Notes: generated by a model from the sequence alone, not told the origin. Shown: positions 24,401-36,092, counted from the first letter of the stretch. The stretch: DNA of 64,000 bases from Limnomonas spitsbergensis (GCA_037349105.1 JAYJMM010000120.1:5212001-5276000), one strand, 5' to 3'. Translations and numbers: made by a program.

Positions 24401-24690
24401 TTCAGTGTCACCCGTGGTTTCTCGTGAACCTCCCCGCTCCGGCTCTGTTGATGAACGACGCCTACTTGGCCAGCACAGACTATGCCGGCATGCAGAGCGA
24501 GGAGGACATCGTGCACATCCTGGCTGATGCCCAGGCACTGCGCTCCACCTCCTGCCGTCCCACCCTTGCAGAGGGTGGCTCGAATGTGGAGGGCAGCAGC
24601 GGCGTCGACCATATGATCGATGCAACAATCGAAGAGGAGGTCTTGTATGGCATGTCTGTTGACATGTCAGGCCGTGCATATGTGCATTGA
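18435..24690 (+). CDS. SNRK2: SnRK2-family Ser/Thr kinase, copy 1 (about 391 aa)
   Basis: Plant-type SNF1-related kinase, family 2. Exons: 18435-18692, 19005-19211, 20132-20237 and 24086-24690. All phases fit, with Tyr of LAYMAPEV split by the last intron. Visible parts are the Gly loop SSGSFGFVHLY, VAIKFLER with the ATP lysine, a catalytic loop GVVNRDIKLEN with Asn for His of HRD, DFGYSK, and the loop SAPRSKVGTLAYMAPEV. The tail MIDATIEEEV resembles the end of copy 2. Oddities against copies 2 and 3: 11 extra residues before PHVIEFK, WSSAVMLYSM in place of WSCGVMLYVM, and loss of the last intron. The donor of intron 2 is CAG|GCAAGG. The last intron (3.85 kb) is filled with repeats and three MITEs. 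It starts 339 bp from PUS1, head to head. Confidence 0.92.
19212..19463 (+). repeat. Donor-anchored repeat with a relic of SnRK2-1 exon 2 end
   Basis: Degenerate units of about 20 bp built on GTTGCAGGCAAGG begin at the exon 2 donor. The stretch closes at 19427-19462 with ACATCAAGCTGGAGAACAC followed by a decayed donor. This is a diverged second copy of the exon end at 19182-19217. Confidence 0.82.
19486..19680. repeat. GGGCT array and flanking duplication, SnRK2-1 intron
   Basis: A run of GGGCT units (19550-19595) lies between two copies of a roughly 70-bp sequence containing GGGGTCAGCTTTGCTGGG. Confidence 0.88.
19918..20107. mobile_element. MITE-like element, copy 1
   Basis: About 190 bp. 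It begins ATTTTGATGCGCACCAGG and ends GAGCACGCTGAAAT, imperfect terminal inverted repeats. Same family as 20309, 23731 and 53164. Non-coding. Confidence 0.6.
20309..20483. mobile_element. MITE-like element, copy 2
   Basis: About 175 bp. It begins TCTAATGCGCACCAGACCAC and ends GAAGCACCCTAAAAT. It shares the internal TTGGGACCAAACCTTGA stretch with the 23731 copy. Confidence 0.65.
20784..20860 (+). repeat. Dispersed 60-75-bp GC-rich repeat
   Basis: Core CTCGGCCGCGTGGGCGCCCA, preceded by GTCAATGACATT and a GGGCCCTGCTCAAA stretch. Related copies lie at 34237, 34579, 35777, 43331, 45339 and 55019. Confidence 0.75.
21590..21975. repeat. Palindrome-rich GTGGG/CCCAC stretch
   Basis: More than ten short inverted motifs (GTGGGGATCCCCAC, CCCACGGTGGG and variants) are spaced about 15-25 bases apart. 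It lies in the large intron of SnRK2 copy 1. Confidence 0.75.
22030..22165. repeat. Degenerate TTTAGGG-like interstitial repeat
   Basis: Several GGGTTTAGG and GGGTTTATAGG units in a row resemble decayed plant-type telomere repeat. They lie inside the same SnRK2-1 intron. Confidence 0.7.
22172..22289. repeat. 59-bp tandem duplication
   Basis: Two copies start at 22172 and 22231. Both contain GCTACTGAAAGCTCTATGCC. Confidence 0.9.
23087..23375. repeat. 42-bp minisatellite, seven units
   Basis: Units start every 42 bases from 23087 to 23339 and read close to GGGATGTCAGCTAGGATGCA plus TACTGGGACTGAGACGTCAGCT. Because 42 is a multiple of three, several frames stay open, but this is intron DNA. Confidence 0.95.
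23731..23910. mobile_element. MITE-like element, copy 3 (best preserved ends)
   Basis: 180 bp. Ends ATTTTAGTACGCGCCA and GATGCGTGCTAAAAT form imperfect inverted repeats. Non-coding. Confidence 0.7.
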
Positions 24691-25082
24691 ATGCCTGTTG
24701 ATGATTAGCCAGACACGGGAATGGGACCTGTAACCTGTCATAACAGCCTGCCATTGGCTGCTAGTTTACACGCTTGCAAACTGAGTGTCAGGCATGCGCT
24801 GCCCTTATTGCCTGCATGATGGGCCCCTAGTGGCTAATACGGCAAGGTTTTGTTGCTGCCTTTTGTTACTAATTTCCATTCGAAGCCGATTCACCGAACC
24901 TGTGCAGTGTACCTGTGTAGCCGGGGCTGTGTAGCATTTACGTTCGGGTTATCCCATGCGGACAGCTTCCATCAGGTTCCGGCGCTGCTGTCACGAGGAA
25001 GCTGGGCAATTTTAGGGCTCGGCCCCATGTGCGAAGTCAACTTCATTGATTCATAGTTTATCTTAGCTGGCAACCCGTATCC
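24691..25082. other. Spacer between SnRK2 copies 1 and 2
   Basis: This 392-bp spacer holds the 3' end of copy 1 and the promoter of copy 2. No further gene is seen. Confidence 0.55.
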
Positions 25083-28000
25083 ATGGCTCCTGCCCAGAAA
25101 ATATCAAAGGACCCCCTGACAGGACATCCGAAGTATGTCATAGTTTCTCCGCTCAGCTCTGGGGCCTTTGGATTCGTGCACTTGTACCAAAATGTGCAGA
25201 ACAAGGAGTGGGTTGCCATTAAATTTCTAGAACGAGGCGAAGAGGTGACTCGATATGTGGAGAGCGAGGTGCTCAATCACCGTGTCCTGCGCCATCCGCA
25301 TGTCATCGAGTTCAAGGTGAGATAATATCACAGTAGCGATTGTTGAACTTACCAATTCGCGTCTAGGGGCTGACTAAAAGTGTCGCCTCATGCGACGTAC
25401 GCCCCTCTGTATCTCCAATTGTGCGGAGTGACAACAGCCCACTTGTGCCATGTCATTACTGACCAGCAGCCATGCAACAGGATTGCTGCCACACCATGAC
25501 CGGCCCCATGCATTCCTAACTCCATGCTCATCCCCCATTCAGGAGGTCTTCTTAACACCAGACTTCATCTGCATTGCAATGGAATATGCCTCTGGAGGCA
25601 ACCTCTTCAGCTACGTGAAGCAGGCGGTGCGGCTGAAAGAAGCTGCTGCGCGTTGGTTCTTCCAGCAACTGATCATAGGCCTGGACTACAGCCACAAGAT
25701 GGGGGTGGTCAACCGGGACATCAAGCTGGAGAACACGCTGCTGCAGGTGAGTGCCACTGTAGCACAGCGTGCCTCAGCTACCGGTGAGCTGCATCACAAC
25801 CTAAGGGCGGGGGGTCCTGGTGTAGCATGCACTTAGCCGGTACGGCAGGATAGGCGAAGCATGCCTGGAAGGTGAAACACCCATGCAGGGAGTCTAGGTC
25901 AGCGCGAGCCGGGAGAATGGCCTGTGGCTGTTGCTTGGGCCACAGGCTGTATGCAGGTCAAGGATTGGTCCCCATGGGCCCAGGGTTGGCCGCCCAGCAT
26001 TGTGTTGAGGAATGAATACTGGTGTGTGTCGTCCATGCTATCGTTCTACCCAGTGCTGTGCCAATTACGATCCTTACAGTGGCTGAATTTCATAGCTGAA
26101 TTTCAGTCACCGTAATTTTAAGGCAAATTCAGCTACATTTACTGGTAACGGACTGTAATTACCAACACGTTTTCTGAATTGCAGTGCAATGGCACAGCAC
26201 TGGTTCTACCTCACCGGGCTTTCTGGCAGGGCTTCTGCCGCATCTTTTTAGCTGCCAGTAGGGGTGTTTTCCTGTAGCCTCATACAATTGATGTCCTTGC
26301 CCCCTGCAGATGGTCCCCAACCTGCCGCTGCCACTGCTCAAGATCTGTGACTTTGGATACAGCAAATCCCAGACTTTATCAGCACCCAAGTCAAAAGTCG
26401 GCACCATGGCATGTGAGTGTTACTTGGGTAGTCCGCGCTACTCATCTGCCTCATGGCATGTGAGTGTTACTTGGGTAGTCCGCGCTACTCATCTGCCTCA
26501 TGGCATGTGAGTGTTACTTGGGTAGTCCGCGCTACTCATCTGCCTCATGGCATGTGAGTGTTACTTGGGTAGTCCGCGCTACTCATCTGCCTCATGGCAT
26601 GTGAGTGTTACTTGGGTAGTCCGCGCTACTCATCTGCCTCATGGCATGTGAGTGTTACTTGGGTAGTCCGCGCTACTCATCTGCCTCATGGCATGTGAGT
26701 GTTACTTGGGTAGTCCGCGCTACTCATCTGCCTCATGGCATGTGAGTGTTACTTGGGTAGTCCGCGCTACTCATCTGCCTCATGGCATGTGAGTGTTACT
26801 TGGGTAGTCCGCGCTACTCATCTGCCTCATGGCATGTGAGTGTTACTTGGGTAGTCTGCGCTACTCATCTGCCTCATGGCATGTGAGTGTTACTTGGGTA
26901 GTCCGCGCTACTCATCTGCCTCATGGCATGTGAGTGTTACTTGGGTAGTCCGCGCTACTCATCTGCCTCATGGCATGTGAGTGTTACTTGGGTAGTCCGC
27001 GCTACTCATCTGCCTCATGGCATGTGAGTGTTACTTGGGTAGTCCGCGCTACTCATCTGCCTCATGGCATGTGAGTGTTACTTGGGTAGTCCGCGCTACT
27101 CATCTGCCTCATGGCATGTGAGTGTTACTTGGGTAGTCCGCGCTACTCATCTGCCTCATGGCATGTGAGTGTTACTTGGGTAGTCCGCGCTACTCATCTG
27201 CCTCATGGCATGTGAGTGTTACTTGGGTAGTCCGCGCTACTCATCTGCCTCATGGCATGTGATTGTTACTTGGGTAGTCCGCGCTACTCATCTGCCTCAT
27301 GGCATGTGAGTGTTACTTGGGTAGTCCGCGCTACTCATCTGCCTCATGGCATGTGAGTGTTACTCGGGTAGTCCGCGCTACTCATCTGCCTCATGGCATG
27401 TGAGTGTTACTTGGGTAGTCCGCGCTACTCATCTGCCTCATGGCATGTGAGTGTTACTTGGGTAGTCCGCGCTACTCATCTGCCTCATGGCATGTGAGTG
27501 TTACTTGGGTAGTCTGCGCTACTCATCTGCCTCATGGCATGTGAGTGTTACTTGGGTAGTCCGCGCTACTCATCTGCCTCATGGCATGTGAGTGTTACTT
27601 GGGTAGTCCGCGCTACTCATCTACCTCATGGCATGTGAGTGTTACTTGGGTAGTCCGCGCTACTCATCTGCCTCATGGCATGTGAGTGTTACTTGGGTAG
27701 TCCGCGCTACTCATCTGCCTCATGGCATGTGAGTGTTACTTGGGTAGTCTGCGCTACTCATCTGCCTCATGGCATGTGAGTGTTACTTGGGTAGTCCGCG
27801 CTACTCATCTGCCTCATGGCATGTGAGTGTTACTTGGGTAGTCCGCGCTACTCATCTGCCTCATGGCATGTGAGTGTTACTTGGGTAGTCCGCGCTACTC
27901 ATCTGCCTCATGGCATGTGAGTGTTACTTGGGTAGTCCGCGCTACTCATCTGCCTCATGGCATGTGAGTGTTACTTGGGTAGTCCGCGCTACTCATCTGC

Positions 28001-29856
28001 CTCATGGCATGTGAGTGTTACTCGGGTAGTCCGCGCTACTCATCTGCCTCATGGCATGTGAGTGTTACTTGGGTAGTCCGCGCTACTCATCTGCCTCATG
28101 GCATGTGAGTGTTACTTGGGTAGTCCGCGCTACTCATCTGCCTCATGGCATGTGAGTGTTACTTGGGTAGTCCGCGCTACTCATCTGCCTCATGGCATGT
28201 GAGTGTTACTTGGGTAGTCCGCGCTACTCATCTGCCTCATGGCATGTGAGTGTTACTTGGGTAGTCCGCGCTACTCATCTGCCTCATGGCATGTGAGTGT
28301 TACTTGGGTAGTCCGCGCTACTCATCTGCCTCATGGCATGTGAGTGTTACTTGGGTAGTCTGCGCTACTCATCTGCCTCATGGCATGTGAGTGTTACTTG
28401 GGTAGTCTGCGCTACTCATCTGCCTCATGGCATGTGAGTGTTACTCGGGTAGTCCGCGCTACTCATCTGCCTCATGGCATGTGAGTGTTACTTGGGTAGT
28501 CCGCGCTACTCATCTGCCTCATGGCATGTGAGTGTTACTCGGGTAGTCCGCGCTACTCATCTGCCTCATACCCCCTTGTCTGGTTCTGGTTCGGCTCAGC
28601 CCTTAGCCCACTAGTTCCTCAGGTCCTGTCCTGAGGCATGCTGACCTTGTTACAGTCACGTATTGATTCCCTCTAGTCACACCCCACATTGCCCCCTCCT
28701 TTTTAGACATGGCTCCAGAGGTGATTAAGAACGCGGGCCAGTACGATGGCAAGATGGCAGACATCTGGTCGTGTGGAGTCATGCTGTACGTGATGCTCTT
28801 CGGGCGGTACCCCTTTGATGCCCCAGCACAGCCTGCAGCGCCTGGAGCAACCGCAGCCGCCAACCCTCAGGAGCTGCGAGCGCGGTACATGACACCGCTC
28901 ATCTTGGCTGCCCGATGGACAGCCCCGCCGGAGGTCCCTGTCTCCCCAGAGTGCCTGAGCCTGCTTCAGCACCTGCTAGTAGCCGACACGACTCGGCGGC
29001 TGACCATGGCGCAGATACAGAAGCATCCATGGTTCACTGCCAACCTGCCTGCTGATGCGCTTGCGATGAACGATGACTGCATGGCAAACACCGACTATTC
29101 AGGTGCGTCAACGCGGGTTCCTTGCCAAAGTTTATTTTTTCGTTATTCAGCTACGTGTCAGCCACATTTCGGCCTCCGACTGGAGACCTCAAGTGTGGCC
29201 TTAACTGGCCTACCGTGCTGCCTGGGCTGCTGGCAGGTCCTGCCAATGTCTGGTTCCAATCAGGCCCTTGGCAGGCCGCCTAGCCGCCGCACTGCCAATT
29301 GAATGGTGGTTCAGCAGCCTAGACAACCACCACCCCCACCATCACCACCTAGACCAACTGTTTACTTGGCTGACCCTCAACATCTCTTGTGCAATTGATC
29401 TCTTGTGCATTCCTGGTGCGATAAATCCAAGCTTGTGTTGAAGCATCCAATTACGATCATTGTGAATATGGATGCATGATGGATGGCGCCTGGGCTGGGT
29501 CCAGCTGTGAGGGTAGGCAGTTGTCCTGCCATGCCGCTGATGCATAGGAGCATAGTTGCGTTTTAGAAATGCATGTTTGCTTGATGGCTCATGCAAGTCA
29601 GCAGTTTCCCTCCTCGGCTATCCCCTCTGTAGGTGTGCAAACTGTCGAAAACATTCAGCAGATTATGCGGACAGCGCAGACCACTCCTAACCGATACAAT
29701 TTCAACAGCTTGGAGGATAATGACCAGGACTACCAGGACTCCATGATTGACGCTACCATCCAAGAGGACGCCCAAGCAGGCATCTCTGAGGAGTGGTTAC
29801 GAAATCAACCCATGCCTGCCAAAGGTGTGGGAGCAGCTTCAAGGCCGCAGCAATAG
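25083..29856 (+). CDS. SNRK2: SnRK2-family Ser/Thr kinase, copy 2 (about 386 aa)
   Basis: Exons: 25083-25316, 25543-25746, 26310-26412, 28707-29102 and 29633-29856. All borders keep frame. Motifs are SSGAFGFVHLY, VAIKFLER, ICIAMEYASGGNL, GVVNRDIKLENTLL (Asn in place of the HRD His), DFGYSK, APKSKVGTMAYMAPEV, DIWSCGVMLYVMLFGRYPFD and KHPWFTANLP. The C-terminal part, VQTVENIQQIM and an acidic SMIDATIQEDA, matches the SnRK2 regulatory tail in kind. Exon phases equal those of copy 3 and, except for the missing last intron, copy 1. The intron after 26412 is almost entirely a 47-bp array whose units repeat the splice donor. The last 104 coding bases and 2.1 kb of flank are duplicated at 32038. Confidence 0.94.
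26405..28569 (+). repeat. 47-bp array, 46 units, each carrying the SnRK2-2 intron 3 donor
   Basis: Units start every 47 bases from 26405 to 28520. The unit begins CATGGCATGTGAGTGTTACT and ends GCTACTCATCTGCCT. The first eight bases are the exon 3 end (CATGGCAT) and the following GTGAGT is its donor, so all units hold the complete exon/donor junction, apart from scattered point changes (one GTGATT at about 27258). Units differ only by scattered single bases (CCGCG/CTGCG, CTTGGG/CTCGGG). Confidence 0.98.
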
Positions 29857-31948
29857 CGTCCGGTACCGGGAAGGGGAAAGGGCTGGAGAGAGAGTTGCCA
29901 CGAGAGTAGTAGAGCAGGAGTGAAACCCTTGGCAGCAGGGCGCCTGGCTGTTGTTGTAGTAAAGCATGACTTGTTCTGATTTTTATGCCGACAGTGTATG
30001 TGCTGTCAGCGGTCTGTGAGAGTGCGAGCCATGCGTTGAATGCAAAGTCTGAAGCAGTTGTTGCTTCAGCTTGTCAGCGCTACGTCAGCTCTGGATCGTA
30101 TTGTATGACCACCGGGGTGGTCCGTGGGCAGCGCTTGCACGATGGAGCTCCTTGAAGTGTCGGCATTGTGTTGTAGTATTTGAAGTGCCCCTCTGCATGC
30201 TCGTAAGAGGCTCCAACTCATGCAGTGATCAGGCGGATTCAGTATCATATGTTTCCATTTTTGTGCCGCGATATCGGAAACTGCATGGGTGAATATTTTG
30301 CATCTGACTAATGATCCTTTACAGCGCTCACCACACGTGGCCATGGGCATGATATCAGGCATTGTTGTTTTGAGTACCCTATCATGGTTCATGACCAGCG
30401 TCATAATAACTTGTAATCACACCAGTCGTGGTATTAGAAATAGCGTCTTGTGATTCTGTACAGCCCTGTTTTCCTTCGTCACCTGCAAAAATTTCGATTT
30501 AGGGGGACCAAAGAGGCTCCCACTTCCCCCTTCGCAAACTGTAGGAATGCCTAAGCAGACAGTTTTCTTCAGTCTCACTGGAGTTCGACTCTTGACTTGC
30601 TTGACGTACAGGGCGGGTCAGATGTATCAACACGTTTTAGGGGTACTGAGGTTTGACCCGCCGTCCCAACCTGGTTCACACTAGCAGTACCAACTGCAAT
30701 TTGAAGTAATCTCTCTAGGAACTGCCTCGATCGACCTGGTGTGTTGCTATATCGTCAAGTGCTGTAATCAGCTTGCCATACACGGTTTATTGAGGTCTGT
30801 TGGGGTATCATTTGAATCCGAATGGCAGTTGGATGCCAAAAACTGCCCCGTTGGATACCAAACTTGCGGCGGCTGAGCCTGAAAAGTGGCCAAAACCCGG
30901 TTAAGGTAGACCTTTCAGTGGGTGTAGGTGGGACATAGACGGAGGCATTGCCACCTTCCCTGGGCCATTTGGCCAATCCAACATGCAGATATGGCCTTCC
31001 ATGTGGCCCACATCAGGGCTGCCTTTGATGGATTGGAATTCACTCCATACCTGTCTGATTGCTATGATGTCTGGTGATTCAGAGAGCCTGAGAGTAGCTC
31101 ATTAAGACTGTCCACCAAATTTTTGCACCATTCCCCACTCCAGAGGCTGCAAATTTGGGGCAAAGGTGGCTTGTCAGGAAGCCATGCCCCTTGCCCCATG
31201 CAGCCCACCAGCCATGCAAGCTCCCATATCACTGCCACTGAGTTCCAGAATGCCTCAAGTCAGGTATCCACTCTTTATTCACACATCTTGATTTTCATGT
31301 CCTTTATTCCAGGCCCCCCTTCTTATCTGAGCTGAGCCAGCCAGATCTGCCAAGGACTGGTTTTGCGAGAGGATGAAAAAAAACTGGTGGTTTCAGAGCC
31401 ACAACCCTACTAATACTTCAGCTATGGAGGCCAGCACTGCAATATAACATCCTCAAAAAGTTAGAGGCAGGCCCCTCAGCATGGCCAAGTTATCTCAAAA
31501 CATCAATTTATTGGAGTTGGTGATTCTGTCAAGTGGACTCCTTAAGCCCATTGTGTTTGCGTTTGATTATCTCAAGGGACAGTTGGTGCCTACCAGTATT
31601 AGTGCACTGCTAGCAATCAGGTTAGAGCACAGTCAATGTGTAACTGATATCAAGTCATGACCTAAACCTCCTTACACTGCTGGGCCTGTCCACGTTTTTA
31701 CGATACATATGACCCGCCCAGTACGCAAAATGTCCCTCAGACAGACCCAGGTTCAATTCGAGGCTTGTGTTTGGCACACCATTCTTTCCTATAAAAATAA
31801 TTTCTAGCGGTCCGTGTCTGAAGGTGCAAAGGTCTAGGCCCACGCCAATACCGATTTCGACAGCCTCCAGCTTTAAGTTTGACTATGCCGGTGTTGAACA
31901 TCTCCGGCTTTGCAAGCTTACCGGTAAAGGTATCATATAAATATAGAT
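29753..31948 (+). repeat. Tandem segmental duplication, copy 1
   Basis: Starts inside SnRK2-2 exon 5 and runs 2,196 bp. It is repeated 2,285 bp downstream. Predicted peptides at four places are identical between copies, so the event is recent. Confidence 0.95.
30611..31719. mobile_element. Non-autonomous TIR DNA element, copy 1 (1.1 kb)
   Basis: Ends are GGGCGGGTCAGATGTATC and, inverted, GGGCGGGTCATATGTATC. The flanks show GTAC one base outside each end, a possible target duplication. No transposase frame was found. Confidence 0.8.
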
Positions 31949-32037
31949 AAATAGAGAAGCAAATCAGCTGAATAACAATATTTTAACCTTGGTTCAAGGT
32001 CACTGCAGAAACAGATCAGCACATTACTGATGAAAGC
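31949..32037. repeat. 89-bp spacer matching the retroelement interior
   Basis: GAGAAGCAAATCAGCTGAAT through GATGAAAGCC is also found at 37139-37225 inside the split-repeat element. Here it lies exactly between the two copies of the segmental duplication. Confidence 0.85.
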
Positions 32038-34233
32038 CTACCATCCAAGAGGACGCCCAAGCAGGCATCTCTGAGGAGTGGTTACGAAATCAACCCATGC
32101 CTGCCAAAGGTGTGGGAGCAGCTTCAAGGCCGCAGCAATAGCGTCCGGTACCGGGAAGGGGAAAGGGCTGGAGAGAGAGTTGCCACGAGAGTAGTAGAGC
32201 AGGAGTGAAACCCTTGGCAGCAGGGCGCCTGGCTGTTGTTGTAGTAAAGCATGACTTGTTCTGATTTTTATGCCGACAGTGTATGTGCTGTCAGCGGTCT
32301 GTGAGAGTGCGAGCCATGCGTTGAATGCAAAGTCTGAAGCAGTTGTTGCTTCAGCTTGTCAGCGCTACGTCAGCTCTGGATCGTATTGTATGACCACCGG
32401 GGTGGTCCGTGGGCAGCGCTTGCACGATGGAGCTCCTTGAAGTGTCGGCATTGTGTTGTAGTATTTGAAGTGCCCCTCTGCATGCTCGTAAGAGGCTCCA
32501 ACTCATGCAGTGATCAGGCGGATTCAGTATCATATGTTTCCATTTTTGTGCCGCGATATCGGAAACTGCATGGGTGAATATTTTGCATCTGACTAATGAT
32601 CCTTTACAGCGCTCACCACACGTGGCCATGGGCATGATATCAGGCATTGTTGTTTTGAGTACCCTATCATGGTTCATGACCAGCGTCATAATAACTTGTA
32701 ATCACACCAGTCGTGGTATTAGAAATAGCGTCTTGTGATTCTGTACAGCCCTGTTTTCCTTCGTCACCTGCAAAAATTTCGATTTAGGGGGACCAAAGAG
32801 GCTCCCACTTCCCCCTTCGCAAACTGTAGGAATGCCTAAGCAGACAGTTTTCTTCAGTCTCACTGGAGTTCGACTCTTGACTTGCTTGACGTACAGGGCG
32901 GGTCAGATGTATCAACACGTTTTAGGGGTACTGAGGTTTGACCCGCCGTCCCAACCTGGTTCACACTAGCAGTACCAACTGCAATTTGAAGTAATCTCTC
33001 TAGGAACTGCCTCGATCGACCTGGTGTGTTGCTATATCGTCAAGTGCTGTAATCAGCTTGCCATACACGGTTTATTGAGGTCTGTTGGGGTATCATTTGA
33101 ATCCGAATGGCAGTTGGATGCCAAAAACTGCCCCGTTGGATACCAAACTTGCGGCGGCTGAGCCTGAAAAGTGGCCAAAACCCGGTTAAGGTAGACCTTT
33201 CAGTGGGTGTAGGTGGGACATAGACGGAGGCATTGCCACCTTCCCTGGGCCATTTGGCCAATCCAACATGCAGATATGGCCTTCCATGTGGCCCACATCA
33301 GGGCTGCCTTTGATGGATTGGAATTCACTCCATACCTGTCTGATTGCTATGATGTCTGGTGATTCAGAGAGCCTGAGAGTAGCTCATTAAGACTGTCCAC
33401 CAAATTTTTGCACCATTCCCCACTCCAGAGGCTGCAAATTTGGGGCAAAGGTGGCTTGTCAGGAAGCCATGCCCCTTGCCCCATGCAGCCCACCAGCCAT
33501 GCAAGCTCCCATATCACTGCCACTGAGTTCCAGAATGCCTCAAGTCAGGTATCCACTCTTTATTCACACATCTTGATTTTCATGTCCTTTATTCCAGGCC
33601 CCCCTTCTTATCTGAGCTGAGCCAGCCAGATCTGCCAAGGACTGGTTTTGCGAGAGGATGAAAAAAAACTGGTGGTTTCAGAGCCACAACCCTACTAATA
33701 CTTCAGCTATGGAGGCCAGCACTGCAATATAACATCCTCAAAAAGTTAGAGGCAGGCCCCTCAGCATGGCCAAGTTATCTCAAAACATCAATTTATTGGA
33801 GTTGGTGATTCTGTCAAGTGGACTCCTTAAGCCCATTGTGTTTGCGTTTGATTATCTCAAGGGACAGTTGGTGCCTACCAGTATTAGTGCACTGCTAGCA
33901 ATCAGGTTAGAGCACAGTCAATGTGTAACTGATATCAAGTCATGACCTAAACCTCCTTACACTGCTGGGCCTGTCCACGTTTTTACGATACATATGACCC
34001 GCCCAGTACGCAAAATGTCCCTCAGACAGACCCAGGTTCAATTCGAGGCTTGTGTTTGGCACACCATTCTTTCCTATAAAAATAATTTCTAGCGGTCCGT
34101 GTCTGAAGGTGCAAAGGTCTAGGCCCACGCCAATACCGATTTCGACAGCCTCCAGCTTTAAGTTTGACTATGCCGGTGTTGAACATCTCCGGCTTTGCAA
34201 GCTTACCGGTAAAGGTATCATATAAATATAGAA
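32038..34233 (+). repeat. Tandem segmental duplication, copy 2, with orphan SnRK2-2 3' end
   Basis: Begins with the same CTACCATCCAAGAGGACGCC as SnRK2-2 exon 5 and carries the coding tail to its stop (about 32141), but no kinase domain. The coding part is therefore a pseudogene fragment. Confidence 0.93.
32896..34004. mobile_element. Non-autonomous TIR DNA element, copy 2
   Basis: Carried within the segmental duplication at an offset of 2,285 from copy 1. It has the same ends. Confidence 0.8.
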
Positions 34234-34236
34234 AAT

Positions 34237-34307
34237 GTCAATGACATTACACCTCTGGGCCCTGCTCAAAAAGGCTCGGCCGCGTGGGCGCCCAACTGTC
34301 CTGTTGG
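34237..34307 (+). repeat. Dispersed GC-rich repeat
   Basis: Contains GTCAATGACATTACACCTCT and GGCCGCGTGGGCGCCCAACT. It directly follows the end of the segmental duplication. Confidence 0.75.
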
Positions 34308-34578
34308 CAGAAAAGAAACTCAAGGTAAGAGGGAAAGAAGGAGAAGAACACAAAGGAGGAAGAAATACCCCCCCCCCAAAGGAAAAGGCAGCCCAAAGTA
34401 TTCCTGCCCATCTCAAGCCTATTCCCCAAGAAGGCAAAGAAAAGCAACAAAACTAGGCATCAACAAAGCGTACGACGTCCTCAACAAAAGTCAGAGCCTC
34501 CCATCCAAGCCTGCCCCGGTACAAGTGACCATACAAATGCTAATCTGCCTCTCCCCTTTGCCGTTATCATGCTTGCTA

Positions 34579-34643
34579 GTCAATGACGTTATACCTCTGG
34601 GCCCTGCTCAAGAAGGCTCGGCCGCGTGGGCGCCCAACTGTGG
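34579..34643 (+). repeat. Dispersed GC-rich repeat
   Basis: Same family as 34237. A truncated relative with only the first part lies at 35777-35800. Confidence 0.75.
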
Positions 34644-35103
34644 CACTTAGACGTTTCCACAGATTCTGATGCACAACTCCACGCTGTACGGGTCAATGAA
34701 GTTACACCCCAAACACTGCACGGGTGTCAGTAGTATTTGTAAAATTTAGAAAGAGGGGAAACAACGGCACGTAAAAAATATATCAGATCGTCACAACTAC
34801 CGTATCACAACTACCGTATCACCGTATCACAACTACCGGTATGTTGGAATTGTTTGGAATTTCAACACGAATGCCGTGAATACAGGTGAGTTGGGCAGAC
34901 TTGGGTGGGATGCCCTGGCTTTTGTGGAAGACGTGGTAAATATTGTTGAGGCGTAGATGTTTTCAGTGACTGGAACTTCCCTTGTCTTTCTTTTCAGTCT
35001 TTTTTCTGTCTCTGCACTTTATTTCCCACTTTCCCGCCACATTTCCCGAGAGGGGGGGGAATCAAAAAAAATGGACCCCCATCCCCCACAGTTGTAGAGC
35101 TTA

Positions 35104-35600
35104 AGAGGCGATTCACACCGGCGAACTGAATGTGGCAGAAGTGAACCCACGCTATCTCGCGTTCCAATCCGACCACGGGAGACCGATTCACACCAGATAA
35201 ATTCGCTAAAGTGGCGTTCGTCGTTTCTGTTACATTCAACATGATACCTCCTCGTCAGTATCTGCTGCCATTGTTGCTTGTTGCTGTTGCAAATCTAAAC
35301 CGAACCACTTTGATCGCTGTCATCGCTTGGGCCGTCATTATTTCGAAAGGTGTGAGAGACGAACGCAGTAACGCACTCAACCACGTGATAATCTCTAAGA
35401 GGCGATTCACACCAGGTCGGATTGGTCAGATTGGTCACTTTCGCTCCGAAAGTGGCATGGGTTCGCTTCGCCAAAACAACCACTTTGGGGCCGGATTGGC
35501 GACGCCAACTGAATATGGCATTTTGAGCCAGATTCACTTCGCGTTGGCCACTTTCGCCACATTGGCAATTTTCGAAGGCCATCTGCCTTCGCCCCTGTAT
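35104..35600. repeat. GAGGCGATTCACACC repeat family
   Basis: AGAGGCGATTCACACC occurs at 35104 and about 35398. The 35104-35206 piece recurs inverted at 43680-43783. Unclassified, no coding. Confidence 0.6.
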
Positions 35601-36092
35601 TTTCCCTTTCTCCGTCCTGCCGCCTCTTTATCCTGTGGCCGAGAGCATCCGTTGTTATGGTTACGCCGATGTTGAAAGGGCTAATAAACGTGACCGAAAG
35701 CAGACGGAGAAGGGTGCGGAGAAGGCACTGTCGAATGAGAAACGGAAGGCGAAAAGGAGGCTTGTAGCCGAGGTGTGTCAATGACGTTACACCACTGGGC
35801 CGAGGTGTGTGTTGTCATTTCGGCTTACTCGCCTGGTGCTAGGCTAGGTGATGATGATAATGCTATCAAATTCAGAGCAAGTGGCTATATGTTGCAGCAA
35901 TGGTCAACAAGGCACTGAAGAACAAAAGTGAGCTGGTTTTGCTATGGCTCCATGCGGCTATGCATGGAATCTTACATTAGTCCTGGCAGCAGTGTCGGGG
36001 CTAAGCGCTGCGCCTAGTAAATGACTGCGCAAGTAAAGGAAACAAATAAAACAAGTATCAAAGACACCCTTTCACTCCCCCCTAAAGAAAAA

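Noticed and set aside
26405..28569. CRISPR-like regular array
   Set aside because: Units abut with no unique spacers. It is a simple tandem repeat in a eukaryotic intron.
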